Source of the DNA: Kluyvera intermedia
GTDB lineage: Bacteria; Pseudomonadota; Gammaproteobacteria; Enterobacterales; Enterobacteriaceae
Assembly (NCBI RefSeq): GCF_021440345.1
Contig: NZ_JAKCNS010000011.1
Coordinates: 218,883-282,882, forward strand
DNA: 64,000 nucleotides
Direction of reading: 5' to 3'
Part shown: positions 20,527-30,149 of the stretch, one piece after another
How the letters are laid out: the number at the start of each line of letters is the position of its first letter
Position numbering within the stretch: position 1 is the first letter of the stretch
The notes under the pieces: model-generated
Databases searched by the model: none
Told to the model about the DNA's origin: nothing
What the model saw: the letters and a program-made list of their open reading frames with translations, nothing else
Translations under genes and position numbers: made by a program

Positions 20527-23500
20527 TCATGCAACGTCGCCGGGGTAACTGGCATCGTCGTACTGGTATTTACCGGGGTGATACTGCACTGCCGTGACCT
20601 GACTTGTGCCGTCGCTACCGGGCGTGATTTCGCCAATCAGCGCATCGTAGGGAACGCGTGTCGATGAACAAAACAGCAATCGTGGTGGCTCGATGTACGG
20701 GCTGCCCATGTCCCAGTTTTCTGGCTCAAGCGAGCCCGTGTTCGACACTGTCAGCGTAAAATCATCGACACGCGTCGGCGTCAGCATCGGTGATGCGCTG
20801 CCGTCCTGGTGACGGATAATCACGCGCGGATTGTCGAACGACCAATCTGGTGGTTCGCTGAGTGTCAGGGTTATGGTGCTGCCGGTATACGACATATCCG
20901 TTATCAGGCAGCTCAGTGTCTGGCTTCCTGGGATATCGTCAGACAGCACAATCCTGTCCATGAACTGATAACAGAGCGCATCCATTTCCGTTGATGTGGT
21001 GTGTTGCAGGCGCTGCAGGCGGTAGCCGAGTAACCGGCGCATGCCGATGCGCCAGGCACGATCCTGATCGGTCACGCCGTCGAGAGAATAACTTTCTACT
21101 TTTGCAGGTGTCGGATTGCCCGGCAGACGGCACTGCACCGTTTCTTCTGCCCAGGTGGTACCATTGAGATACGTTACGTCCACGCCACCGTAGTCGTCCT
21201 GACTCGGTGCTTTGAATGACGTTTGCAACTCCTCTGTCATTTCCTGCGGTGTGATCATCCCGGTCCACGATTTGATTCCTTCCCTGCCTGCCGACACCAG
21301 CCCGTCAGTGAGCAGGAAGTATCCCATTCCGGCGGCAGTGATTTTTTGCAGTACCTCCAGCGCCGACGAGCTGTCTCCAGTAGTCCAGTCGAAGGTTTCA
21401 CCGCGCGGAGACCAGGTGCCAGACTCCAGCGCGTCAATTGCTGCATGGTCGATTTGAGGGTCAGTGAAGCCCAATGACTCCAGTACGTGATACAGCGCCC
21501 CGCTGATGCTCCGCGATATCCGGCCATTACCGTACAGCCGGGTAGGCGTGACATTGACTCGCCTGTCGGACTGTGCTGCCAGGCGATTACCCGTTCTGAC
21601 AGACAGAGCTATAGTGGTGACTCCCGCATAACGTGCAGGCCGCTTACTGAGTCGTGACCGCATTGCCTGCCAGTACACGTTATTTACCGTACGCGAGCCG
21701 CCAATTTTTGTCGTTCGGCGAACCCTGACCTCGTACTGTGCCGCCGCAAGTCCGCTGATTCGTCGTGTGAACCCGTGTCCGTCAACCGTTTTACCGGAGA
21801 AACTGTATGCCACCTGACGCCATGTGCCGCCGGTTGCCGCATTCCGGTACTGCACAAGCACCTGAACGCTGTGTGACTGGGCATCGCCATTTTTCTTGTA
21901 CTGGATGTGTCCGTTCGGGAAGATAAAATTGTTCTCAATGACGGTCGTCGCTTCACCATCCGGACAGGCCATAAATGGACCCAGCCACGAATAGTCGTCA
22001 TTTACGCCTGTTACTCTTGAGTCCAGCAGAGTGCGTGCGGTAAACCCCGGCCATGACGGGTCGGCAATAACGGCATCGCCTGATTCTCGAATACGCTCAA
22101 CCGTAATAGTCTGATCATCAATATCCGTAATGCGGAATTGCCCGTCTGCATATCCCAGGCTGATTCGCTGTACGCCGTCGGGTATACCGGTAAACCGCCG
22201 CCCGCTGGCGCTGTCATAGGCCAGCGTAATATGTGCTTCAACAGCAGCGGTGCCGCCACTGGATTCTGTCCCAGCAACATCAACAGGGGCATTACCGAAC
22301 GCAGAGATCGGCAGTGTGCTGTGGCTGATACTGCCGCCAGCAAACGGACTGGATGCCTCAACAATCTGCAATTTTCCCGCCACGTCGCGAGCAACCAGCC
22401 CGGAGCCGGTTAACTGGGTGCTGATAGCATCAACCAGGCCACTCATTGTGACGTAGTTTGTCAGCAGAGATACGGCGTACGTGTCGCTCTGCCAGCCAAT
22501 ACTGAACGTGACCGGCGATGAACTGAAATCATAGGTCGTTGGCGCTGCATTGCCTGTGACGCTGGCAGCGGAGCCACCCACGCCAGGAACGGCCGGTACT
22601 CCCGGCGTATAGCCAGAAATAAACAGCGCGTAATCGGATTCGTTGAACCCCAGCAGCACCGGCATGCCAACAACAGGGGCAAGTTCATCAACATCACCAT
22701 AAATCACGCTGTATCCGCCGGTATTTACCACGCGATACGACATAGGCGCTTCTACCGTGATGATGGTTCCCGTTACCCAGGACGGTGGGATCTCTACATC
22801 CTCACTACCAGAACTAACCTCCAGTGGTGTGATCGTATTCCCGCTGAACAATACTGATTCTGCAGTTACGCTGACTGATTGTGGGCCTGTTGATGTTAGG
22901 TCAAGCCCGGCGGTACCAGAAGATGTATTCCCAACCTCCCCACTATTGTGCCAGTTCTCCGTACGGCTGTCTGATGACACCATCGCCCCTGGTGGATAAA
23001 GCGTATAACTGACATCATCACCAAATGCAGACACTGGTGTAGAGCCAATACGGACAGAAGACGCAGGAATAGTCATATCCCCGACGCCGACACAGAGAAA
23101 CATACTGGTGATGTACTTTTTTGGATCGGCGGAATCAAAGCGACTGATAGGCTGCACTGCATAATCCGGCCACACCCGATATTTACCGAAAATTTCCCGG
23201 ATGGGATCGCCCAGTTTAGCCATGTTGGCTTTCGCCGGATTAAGCTCCAGTTGATCACCATTGGAAGGCTGCTGGCTGCTGCCCGTCTGCATGGTACTCA
23301 TCATGTAGATAGAGTACGCCGCGCTGGCCACCGCAACAGCTACTGCTGCCCATAATGCTATTTCTGCCCCTGTACCGTACGGAACGGGAAAAATGCGAAC
23401 GTCACTGTCCGGCTGAATAGAGGCGTTTGGCCATTCTTCTGGTAATACCGGAAGTCCATCAATTTCGACCGCAATGGGTTGCTGCTGATCGTGTTGATAG

Positions 23501-23604
23501 TTCTTCACGTTTTGCAGCAGCCAGTCGTGCAGCGTCAGCATGCCGTGCTCGTGCCTTTCCAGCGGTTCACCGGGTAATCTGGAGGGGAAAATACGGATGG
23601 TCAC
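20527..23604 (-). CDS. Tail tip attachment protein (J-like, TipJ family)
   Basis: 1025-residue tail-tip protein, equivalent in position to lambda gpJ. The N-terminal part contains a ubiquitin-like IRIFPSRLPGEPL region and a hydrophobic segment (AEIALWAAVAVAVASAAYSIY) typical of the TipJ family, then a hub region (LNPAKANMAKLGDPIREIFGKYRVWPDY, given here only as landmarks 120-150). The C-terminal third carries fibronectin-like segments. Start overlaps the preceding NlpC/P60 gene by 4 bp. The protein contacts the host receptor and anchors the spike. Confidence 0.82.
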   Translation of the reverse strand: MTIRIFPSRLPGEPLERHEHGMLTLHDWLLQNVKNYQHDQQQPIAVEIDGLPVLPEEWPNASIQPDSDVRIFPVPYGTGAEIALWAAVAVAVASAAYSIYMMSTMQTGSSQQPSNGDQLELNPAKANMAKLGDPIREIFGKYRVWPDYAVQPISRFDSADPKKYITSMFLCVGVGDMTIPASSVRIGSTPVSAFGDDVSYTLYPPGAMVSSDSRTENWHNSGEVGNTSSGTAGLDLTSTGPQSVSVTAESVLFSGNTITPLEVSSGSEDVEIPPSWVTGTIITVEAPMSYRVVNTGGYSVIYGDVDELAPVVGMPVLLGFNESDYALFISGYTPGVPAVPGVGGSAASVTGNAAPTTYDFSSSPVTFSIGWQSDTYAVSLLTNYVTMSGLVDAISTQLTGSGLVARDVAGKLQIVEASSPFAGGSISHSTLPISAFGNAPVDVAGTESSGGTAAVEAHITLAYDSASGRRFTGIPDGVQRISLGYADGQFRITDIDDQTITVERIRESGDAVIADPSWPGFTARTLLDSRVTGVNDDYSWLGPFMACPDGEATTVIENNFIFPNGHIQYKKNGDAQSHSVQVLVQYRNAATGGTWRQVAYSFSGKTVDGHGFTRRISGLAAAQYEVRVRRTTKIGGSRTVNNVYWQAMRSRLSKRPARYAGVTTIALSVRTGNRLAAQSDRRVNVTPTRLYGNGRISRSISGALYHVLESLGFTDPQIDHAAIDALESGTWSPRGETFDWTTGDSSSALEVLQKITAAGMGYFLLTDGLVSAGREGIKSWTGMITPQEMTEELQTSFKAPSQDDYGGVDVTYLNGTTWAEETVQCRLPGNPTPAKVESYSLDGVTDQDRAWRIGMRRLLGYRLQRLQHTTSTEMDALCYQFMDRIVLSDDIPGSQTLSCLITDMSYTGSTITLTLSEPPDWSFDNPRVIIRHQDGSASPMLTPTRVDDFTLTVSNTGSLEPENWDMGSPYIEPPRLLFCSSTRVPYDALIGEITPGSDGTSQVTAVQYHPGKYQYDDASYPGDVA

Positions 23605-23981
23605 TGATAATACTCCACTCTCACAAATCGACGTTCGAACCGCGACAGCGGCAAAAAGGAGACGTTAGCGCGCGGATTGCACTCAGCGGCATGCAGCACC
23701 CCGCCAATACAGACTACGATGGCGACGTGTGTCACCATTGAACCCGAATAACAGGCGATACCTGCGCCGGCCGTCGGCTCACAACGGGTGAGCCCTGCCA
23801 TTAATCCCCGCGCCTCACGTTCGAGCCCGCCATCATCTTTTGTCACGCCGGCGAACTCCGGCCAGGGCGCTAATCCGAGATCACGACGTACCTCGTTAAC
23901 GATGCCAAAACAGTCAAGTTGCGGGTACAACCGGCCGCCCTTCAGCCAGGTGACTGAACGGTATTTATCAGGATTAAACAT
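23601..23981 (-). CDS. NlpC/P60-type tail assembly peptidase
   Basis: 126 residues with a Cys in LDCFGIVNEVRRDLGL and a His in THVAIVV, the Cys-His core of NlpC/P60 papain-like peptidases. In tail operons this position (lambda gpK) is a tail-tip protein that may cleave peptidoglycan during entry or process the tip. Followed by J with a 4-bp overlap. Confidence 0.72.
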   Translation of the reverse strand: MFNPDKYRSVTWLKGGRLYPQLDCFGIVNEVRRDLGLAPWPEFAGVTKDDGGLEREARGLMAGLTRCEPTAGAGIACYSGSMVTHVAIVVCIGGVLHAAECNPRANVSFLPLSRFERRFVRVEYYQ

Positions 23982-23990
23982 GATGATTTC

Positions 23991-24473
23991 CTACTGGAGG
24001 TAGCGAAGCCCAGGAAACAGTGGGAGCGTATAACGGAAGCGAGGCCAGGCTGTGTCGAGAATATTCATATACCCGGCGGTAATTTGTACCTCCGTCGCCG
24101 TCCAGTACCCCTCTTTGACAGACAGAGTGAATGGCGGTGTAGCCGGAGCTGACAAGTCAGAAGAAACATACCGGCGAAAAGTTATAGATGCATCGCTGAG
24201 GTTATCCAGAGCATTACGAATAGCAGTCGAGACTTCACCATCGATGTTGCTGATCGCAAATTTCAGGTCCTGCGTTCCGTCGGCATTACGCGCCGGGAGT
24301 GCCACGTCGATAGCAGAGCCTTTAAACGTTGCGGCATCCCCCGTTTCCAGAATCACCTGGATATCATCCCAGCCCCGCGTCAGCCAGTAATTCTGACTAC
24401 CAACGGTAATCTGCAGCGTGTCGATAATAACTTCATCTCCACCACTGGAATAAAGCCTGTCCAGTATAGTCAT
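23991..24473 (-). CDS. DUF1833 family tail protein
   Basis: 160 residues from the ATG at 24473, which overlaps the preceding stop as ATGA; an ATG 12 bp further upstream is less likely. Matches the phage DUF1833 type (VIIDTLQI, YWTATEVQITAGYMNILDTAWPRFRYT). These proteins lie between tape measure and tip in ES18-like tails, probably as a distal tail component. Precise role unknown. Confidence 0.72.
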   Translation of the reverse strand: MTILDRLYSSGGDEVIIDTLQITVGSQNYWLTRGWDDIQVILETGDAATFKGSAIDVALPARNADGTQDLKFAISNIDGEVSTAIRNALDNLSDASITFRRYVSSDLSAPATPPFTLSVKEGYWTATEVQITAGYMNILDTAWPRFRYTLPLFPGLRYLQ

Positions 24474-24940
24474 GCTTCTGGCCACTCCTTATTCAGCGCA
24501 TAATCGATGATGCTTTGCCCGGCAATAAACTCCGGGAAATTACCCCATCCCGGCGGCAATAGCGGTCGCTCCCACAGTTCTAGCGTTGCCGTGAATTTCC
24601 AGAACCCCAGCGCATACAGCATCGGCCCGTCGTAAATATCTTTAAACCGACAGACATAATCACCTACTCCAAGCGGAGTTCGCATGCGCATGTTAAACCA
24701 CGCAGAGCCATCAGTAATTGCATCCCTAAACCAGGCTTCAAATAGCTGTGACTGGGCATCACTAAACACCCACGAGACGCCCGCCTCAGTCGGAACCGAC
24801 GTGTACTTTCGGCGCTGGCGAGTCCTGCCTGATGTCATAGTAGAGCGCTGAAGTGGACTAACTGGCGTAAATCCGTACCCTGAACGCTGAGGCATTGGCA
24901 GGTACTGATGCGGATAGTTGATATTGGTTTGAATACCCAT
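24470..24940 (-). CDS. Tail protein, minor (unnamed family)
   Basis: 156 residues. Aromatic-rich C-terminal half (WVFSDAQSQLFEAWFRDAI, LGFWKFTATLELWERP) typical of small minor tail proteins that follow the tape measure (lambda gpM-like position). No enzymatic motif. The stop of the tape measure and this start share bases at 24940, indicating coupled translation. Confidence 0.6.
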   Translation of the reverse strand: MGIQTNINYPHQYLPMPQRSGYGFTPVSPLQRSTMTSGRTRQRRKYTSVPTEAGVSWVFSDAQSQLFEAWFRDAITDGSAWFNMRMRTPLGVGDYVCRFKDIYDGPMLYALGFWKFTATLELWERPLLPPGWGNFPEFIAGQSIIDYALNKEWPEA

Positions 24941-27900
24941 TAACCGGCTCTCCTTTTGGCGGTCCAGCCGTTTTGCAGGCCTTTAGAGACGTTTCCTTTA
25001 CCTGATGCCAGGTCACCACTGATTTGCTGGTATACCTGCTTGCCGCCGCGAGCCACAGCGGCTTCCACCAGCGCGATGGTTTTGTCATCTGGATTGCCGT
25101 TGATCTGTATCGTCGGGCTGTAGTGATAAGCAGCGCCACCACCCTGCATGTCCTGGTTGCTAATCACCCGCCCGTTGTCACCCGGTATCATGTACTGGCT
25201 GCCGTTAGAGGCTTTGAAGATTTCAGGCTTACCATTCTCCCCAACCTGATACATGGAGTTGGCAGATACCGGGCCGCCGTTATAGCGAGCGCCAGCAATA
25301 GCCATACCCTTTGCGGACAGGAGTGAGCCTGCATACGCAGATTGCCCAACAGCTGCAGCAGTGCCGTAGGTAGCGATCGACGCACTGATTGCGGCCGGAG
25401 CCCATGCGGATGCCGCAGCAGTTGCCTGTGCCATGGTAGACGCCAATGAGGCCGCTGCCGCTGCCTGCCCCATCACCTGATTTTTAACCCACTGCATCCC
25501 CATCTCGACGAGACTGCCGATCACACTGTTGATGATGGTGGAGCCGACGTTAGCCATTGCCTCCTGCAGGCTCTGGGTGCCATTGATTAGCCCAGTGAGG
25601 GCGTTAGTCGCGCCGCTCTGCAAGCCTTCAAGTGAGGTCGCCAAAAGCTCATTGCCTGTACTCTGGTTGCGGTAAATCTCCCACTGCGCGGCGATGCGGG
25701 CTTGCTCATATTGGGTATTGGCGGCGTTTGCCAACTCAATTCCACGCTGAGTTAACTGCCCCTTCTGGCTTTCAAACTGCTGGATTAAAGCGAGTTCCTG
25801 CGCATGTTGGTTTGCCAGTTTCTGAACTGGGTCCACCTCACCTTGGGCCGCCTGCTGAGGAGTAACAACCTGCTGCGCGCGGATTTTTGCGAGATTGATC
25901 TGGTGTTGCTGCGTCAGCTTTTCAGTGGAGGCGTTGTATTCTTTAAGGTCAATTTTCCCCGCGGTTAATGCCGCCTTCAGGTTCTGCATGGAGTCGGCGT
26001 AAGATTTATTCTCCGCTTGCTCCGGCATTGCCTTAAGTGCTTCAGCCACCCCTTTAGCAGCGGCGGCAGCGTCAATTGCTGCGGCTTTATACTCTCTGGC
26101 CTTTTGCTTCTGTTCATCAGTCGCATGGGCACCTAATGACTGTTCGGCTGCCAGTATCTGCTGCTCGCGGCTAAGTTCCTGCGTCGAACCGGCAGCCAGC
26201 TCTGATTGCTGTTTCAAGTTCGCCAGTTTCTGAGCGATAGATTCGGCTTGGGTTGCTGATTTTTTACCCTGAGATTCAGCTTCCGCCTCCGCCTTTCTTC
26301 GTGCCTCCTCAGCCTTTTCAAGATCAAAATCCGCACCAGCTCGCTCGCGAGCCATCCGCACATAGTTTTCGGTATCCTCTGTCGAGGCATTAGCTTTTGC
26401 CGCTAATTTCCTGATGTCCTGCTCGGCTTTTAACTGGGCTCTTTTTCTCTCATTAAACTCGCTTTGAAGGGTTATCTGTTCCTGCTGCTTATCTAAATAA
26501 TCCTGAATATCTTTCGGGCGATCGACCACAAGGCTGCGGGAATTAAAATTATCTTTTGCTTTGGCAGCAAAATTAATCATGTCTCCAAGTTGGCTCATCA
26601 TCCCTGCCGCAACCCCAGCCTGATCACCATCCCTGCGAAGCAAATCAATTCCTTGCTTCATTGTTCCATTTAGCGTTGCCCGGCCAATGTTAATAGCGTT
26701 TTGGGTCTGGCTAAGCCGGTTCTGGGCTCTTTCCAGATTCAATGCAGCAATAGCAAGTTTATCTTGCGCTCCACCCAAAGCCTCGGCAGCTTGCTTTCCG
26801 CGCGTAGTATTTGTACCCCAATTATTAATTTCTTTTTGCTGAAACTGGACAGCATAAGTTGCGTCATTAAATTCTTTTTTAGCGTCTGCGACGGCGTCAC
26901 TTAATTCAGGAAGGGTTTGGCTCATTTTAGCGATTGACGCTGATAATTCCGTGTTAGACATCGTCTGGAACTTAGCGCTCAGTTCATTGACGCTGTCTGC
27001 TAGGTTATTGGCATCGTCTCTAGCTTCCTTGGCCCGCTGAGAGAAATAAATGATAGCGCTGGCTGCAAGCATGGCTGCGCCACCAGCACCGCCGATTAGT
27101 TTTAGGGCTCGACTTGCCAATCCAGCACCTGATGAGGCTGCCATTTGAGCGGCGTTGTTTGCTACTAACGCTCTATTATAATTAGCAACAGCGGCGGCGG
27201 CGGCTACACGTGCGGCAGATAAACGCTGCTCTGCCGCCATGGCATTTGTTGCACTAACCGAAGTTACTTTCATCATTTCCGCGAGACGAATCTCGTCAAG
27301 CGCGCGTTCTTTCGCAACAGCGGCAGCACGAAGATCGGCAGTGGCTTTATTAGCGGTCGCCTGCGCAGCCTGCATTTCTGCAGATGCTTGGTTCTTTGCA
27401 GCAATGGCAGTTTTAATTTTCTCTGCCGTCGCCATTGTTAATGCACCAACATAACGGCTCCCCATTACCGCAGCTGCGACTGTCAATATCCCACTAAGCA
27501 CGTCAATGTTTTCACTGACACTAACAATGGCATCATTGAAAATTGCAACGCCAGTTTTTACCGTAGAGTTTTCACCAAAGAATTTGGTTATGTTATTGCC
27601 TGCAACCTGCAAAGCCTGGCTGATTGTGGTCGTAGTATTAGCAAACTCAGCGCCAATTGTAGCGCCTTGAGAAAGGAGCCCATTAACAACGACATCTGTC
27701 GTCAACTTCCCTGCGGCAGCCATGCTGCGCATTTGCCCGATGCTTACGCCCATAGAGTCGGCTAACGCGACAATTAGACGGTTACCCTGCTCGTTTACTG
27801 AGTTGAATTCCTCACCACGAAGAGCTCCAGATGCCAGACCTTGGGAGAGCTGAATAATGGCATTTTCTGCTTCCTGAGCTGTGGCGCCAGAAACAACAAA

Positions 27901-28338
27901 ACCCTGGTTGATTATCGTCGTAAGTTTCGTCAGATCCTGTGCGCTTGTGCCGTATTCTCTGGTAGCCCGTTCAAGGCGAGCATAAAGCGATGCAGTTGCA
28001 TCCAGGCTGCCGCGAGTCTGTTGAGTAATGTCGAATACACGCTGCGTGACATCAACTAATTGCTCGCTAGGGCGCAGGGAGTTTGCGAGTTTGTTGTTAA
28101 CGGTCGCCCATGCATCAGCGTACTCCGATACCTGTTGCACCGATAATGCCGCCGCGAGGGAAGTTGCGACACCGGAAAGGCGAAGCATTGAGCGCTCGGT
28201 GTTACCAACAGCTTTGGTCGTGCCATCAAAGCCGCGCTCAAGCGTATCGAGGCGTTGATTTACTCGCTCTTGCGCTGTAATCAAGCCCTGCACATCCATT
28301 TCGATGTCGTAGTAAATCCCACCTGCATTTGCTGGCAT
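24940..28338 (-). CDS. Tail tape measure protein
   Basis: 1132 residues, by far the largest coiled-coil protein of the tail. N-terminal tape-measure domain (about 60-260: SEYADAWATVNNKLANSLR ... SQGLASGALRGEEFNSV), long Ala/Gln/Glu-rich helical stretches at 310-400 and 620-760, and hydrophobic segments near residues 420 and 950-1010. It fixes tail length and helps DNA entry. Length suggests a tail of the order of 150-170 nm by the usual rule of about 1.5 angstrom per residue. Confidence 0.9.
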   Translation of the reverse strand: MPANAGGIYYDIEMDVQGLITAQERVNQRLDTLERGFDGTTKAVGNTERSMLRLSGVATSLAAALSVQQVSEYADAWATVNNKLANSLRPSEQLVDVTQRVFDITQQTRGSLDATASLYARLERATREYGTSAQDLTKLTTIINQGFVVSGATAQEAENAIIQLSQGLASGALRGEEFNSVNEQGNRLIVALADSMGVSIGQMRSMAAAGKLTTDVVVNGLLSQGATIGAEFANTTTTISQALQVAGNNITKFFGENSTVKTGVAIFNDAIVSVSENIDVLSGILTVAAAVMGSRYVGALTMATAEKIKTAIAAKNQASAEMQAAQATANKATADLRAAAVAKERALDEIRLAEMMKVTSVSATNAMAAEQRLSAARVAAAAAVANYNRALVANNAAQMAASSGAGLASRALKLIGGAGGAAMLAASAIIYFSQRAKEARDDANNLADSVNELSAKFQTMSNTELSASIAKMSQTLPELSDAVADAKKEFNDATYAVQFQQKEINNWGTNTTRGKQAAEALGGAQDKLAIAALNLERAQNRLSQTQNAINIGRATLNGTMKQGIDLLRRDGDQAGVAAGMMSQLGDMINFAAKAKDNFNSRSLVVDRPKDIQDYLDKQQEQITLQSEFNERKRAQLKAEQDIRKLAAKANASTEDTENYVRMARERAGADFDLEKAEEARRKAEAEAESQGKKSATQAESIAQKLANLKQQSELAAGSTQELSREQQILAAEQSLGAHATDEQKQKAREYKAAAIDAAAAAKGVAEALKAMPEQAENKSYADSMQNLKAALTAGKIDLKEYNASTEKLTQQHQINLAKIRAQQVVTPQQAAQGEVDPVQKLANQHAQELALIQQFESQKGQLTQRGIELANAANTQYEQARIAAQWEIYRNQSTGNELLATSLEGLQSGATNALTGLINGTQSLQEAMANVGSTIINSVIGSLVEMGMQWVKNQVMGQAAAAASLASTMAQATAAASAWAPAAISASIATYGTAAAVGQSAYAGSLLSAKGMAIAGARYNGGPVSANSMYQVGENGKPEIFKASNGSQYMIPGDNGRVISNQDMQGGGAAYHYSPTIQINGNPDDKTIALVEAAVARGGKQVYQQISGDLASGKGNVSKGLQNGWTAKRRAG

Positions 28339-28355
28339 TCTCTTTCTCCGGGCAA

Positions 28356-28379
28356 TAAAAAACCCCGCCGGAGCAGGGT
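28356..28379 (-). terminator. Terminator after the lipoprotein cargo gene
   Basis: ACCCTGC-TCCG-GCGGGGT on the minus strand followed by six T residues, lying between the lipoprotein stop and the tape measure start. Its sequence context (GGCAATAAAAAACCC) is shared with the terminator at 37086-37107. Confidence 0.75.
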
Positions 28380-28386
28380 CTGGATG

Positions 28387-28908
28387 TTATTTTTTTGAAC
28401 AGGCTTTTATCTGTTCAGTTGAATAATTTGGGTCTATCCCATCTGGTAGCACTCGCCATTTCATGTCAAAAGTGGTGTATTCCATATCCTTTAGTTTTCC
28501 GCTGTTATATAACGCAAGCAGGTTATCCAGCGCCTCAGTATCTTTCGTAGTTCCACCATATCCATTGGCAAAGATAAAAGAGTTGGCATCTTCAATAGCC
28601 TTTGGCATGAGAACCTTCACCATTACTTCTGTGGCATCACCACTTTTTACCTCACTAACCGGCTCAAATTTAACTTTGCCGTATAGATATTTACTAAGCT
28701 CATAGTATTTATTTGTTGTTGGCAGTGTATTTTCATCAAAATAATGGAAGTTCTTAACAAAATCAGCTGAACATTGCGATGTCTTGCTTTTTGAAAGTAA
28801 GGAAATATCTTTGTTTTTTATAAAGCTTTCAACTTTCTTCGTAGCTGTATCTTGCTCACATCCAGAAATTAGTAATGCAGCAAAAAGGCACGCAGCAAAC
28901 CTCTTCAT
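28387..28908 (-). CDS. Prophage lipoprotein (cargo gene)
   Basis: 173 residues from ATG 28908 (AGGG upstream). Signal peptide KRFAACLFAALLISGC with lipidated Cys17; the mature part is charged and contains few recognisable motifs. No Asp at +2 (Glu instead), so outer-membrane targeting is likely. I do not recognise the family. AT-richer than its neighbours and placed, with the Doc/Phd pair, between tail assembly and tape measure genes that are normally adjacent. It may be expressed in the lysogen and alter the cell envelope (for example by exclusion of other phages); this is inference. Confidence 0.7.
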   Translation of the reverse strand: MKRFAACLFAALLISGCEQDTATKKVESFIKNKDISLLSKSKTSQCSADFVKNFHYFDENTLPTTNKYYELSKYLYGKVKFEPVSEVKSGDATEVMVKVLMPKAIEDANSFIFANGYGGTTKDTEALDNLLALYNSGKLKDMEYTTFDMKWRVLPDGIDPNYSTEQIKACSKK

Positions 28909-29030
28909 ATCCCTATCCCCTTTGATAAATGTGCCAAAAGAGTAGCAGGGATCGAGAAACGACAAAACCTGTGGTTAAGATAGGGATAGATGGCTGTGCT
29001 GTAGATAGCAAAAAACCACCGAATGGCGGG

Positions 29031-29525
29031 TTAGTCACTTGGTATGATACGAATAAGTTGAGAGGCCGCCATCATCGTCAGGACCGGCTCTGCCCTCGAC
29101 ATACACAGAGAGCGCGAGTCATATTCACGTGACCAATGGTAAAGCCAGTCTTCTAAGTCCTCAACCGAATACACTTTGCGAGCAAGCCCCTCAGCAATGG
29201 TAACAACCTCATCACTTGGCGCCGTGAGTTCGTATCCATTTAGCAATAGGAACACGTAACCAGCCATCATAGCGGTTCGTTTGTTTGCATTCGCAAAAGG
29301 GTGGTTTTGGATGAGGCTCTCGATTAGAACAGCAGACAGGCGAAACATATCGTCTGTCTGCTCATAATATCTTATAGTGCTTGGTCGAGACTGCGATGAG
29401 CTGAGATTGTTTTGATTCAAGACAGCAACAGGTTCGTTTGGGGTCTGCGTTTCTATCAATGCTTTGTTGATGAAAACGATATCTTCAAGGGAAAGATAGT
29501 TAACCCCTTCAACGTGCTCTGTCAT
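29031..29525 (-). CDS. Doc-like toxin (Fic/Doc family)
   Basis: 164 residues with the motif H75-PFANANKR83, matching the Fic/Doc core HxFx(D/N)(A/G)NKR. P1 Doc phosphorylates EF-Tu and stops translation; this protein is somewhat longer (about 126 in P1) with extra residues at both ends. Preceded at 10 bp by a small putative antitoxin gene. Part of the cargo block between tail genes. Confidence 0.82.
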   Translation of the reverse strand: MTEHVEGVNYLSLEDIVFINKALIETQTPNEPVAVLNQNNLSSSQSRPSTIRYYEQTDDMFRLSAVLIESLIQNHPFANANKRTAMMAGYVFLLLNGYELTAPSDEVVTIAEGLARKVYSVEDLEDWLYHWSREYDSRSLCMSRAEPVLTMMAASQLIRIIPSD

Positions 29526-29535
29526 CAGTGCTCAC

Positions 29536-29715
29536 TCAAACCTTAGAGAGTTCTTCCATAGCTTTTTCGTAGCGTGAGAACCCAAACTCAAAGGCATTTT
29601 TGACCTGATCGTTGTGAGAACATGATTCGCTGATCGCTGCACGAGGTTTCGCCACCGTGGACTTGTCACGAGGCGGAATGTACAAACGATCTGCCTTTTT
29701 TAATGCGTGACCCAT
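29536..29715 (-). CDS. Putative Phd-type antitoxin of the Doc pair
   Basis: 59 residues from ATG 29715 (GGTGAAG upstream); an in-frame ATG at 29733 is an alternative. Basic N-terminal half (KKADRLYIPPRDKSTVAKPR) and an acidic helical C-terminus (FGFSRYEKAMEELSKV), the layout of antitoxins that bind and neutralise Doc through a C-terminal helix. It lacks an obvious Phd/YefM DNA-binding domain. The assignment rests mainly on position. Confidence 0.6.
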   Translation of the reverse strand: MGHALKKADRLYIPPRDKSTVAKPRAAISESCSHNDQVKNAFEFGFSRYEKAMEELSKV

Positions 29716-29733
29716 AACTTCACCCTCATGCAC

Positions 29734-30149
29734 AGTTGGCAGTGCTTTCTCAAATTACAGGATGTAATCAACATCCAAAGAATCAATGGTCACTGAAAGC
29801 AACTCAAGACCATTAAGGGCAATTTAATACCATTGTTCATATTTGAGCAATGGGTCTAAGGGGCAAGATAGGCACACGTTCGACGACGATCCAAGAGCAC
29901 TCATTTGACGATGTCGTCAACTTCACCGAAATTACCCCTGAGGTGATTGCAAAGTTGGCAACTTTACGAACAAAGATGCAATCTGTTCCATTCTGTTCCG
30001 ATGCATTCCAATGCGTTTAAATAGCACTTTTTGCAAAAAAATACCGGTGTTAGGTTATGCACTTTTGAGTCGATTGCTGTATGATGCGCCCCCTTCGATT
30101 ATACGCTTACTTTTTAATCAGATTGTTGCGCCTCTTTCCACCAGAACGT
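29734..30149. other. 416-bp AT-rich gap between toxin-antitoxin and tail assembly genes
   Basis: No minus-strand gene fits. It contains the inverted pair TTTGACGATGTCGTCAA (palindromic TTGACGA-TGTCGTCAA, 29911-29928), short direct repeats of CTGTTCC near 29990, and a plus-strand ORF at 29850-30020. Probably carries the promoter of the antitoxin-toxin unit, but no convincing -35/-10 pair was found. Confidence 0.4.
29850..30020 (+). CDS. Possible 56-codon ORF opposite to the late operon
   Basis: Reads MGLRGKIGTRSTTIQEHS at the start and has a helical, charged middle (TPEVIAKLATLRTKMQ). Composition looks protein-like, but the ribosome site is weak (GAG three bases before ATG). I do not recognise it. 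It would be the only rightward gene within the structural half, so it is listed with low confidence. Confidence 0.25.
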   Translation: MGLRGKIGTRSTTIQEHSFDDVVNFTEITPEVIAKLATLRTKMQSVPFCSDAFQCV

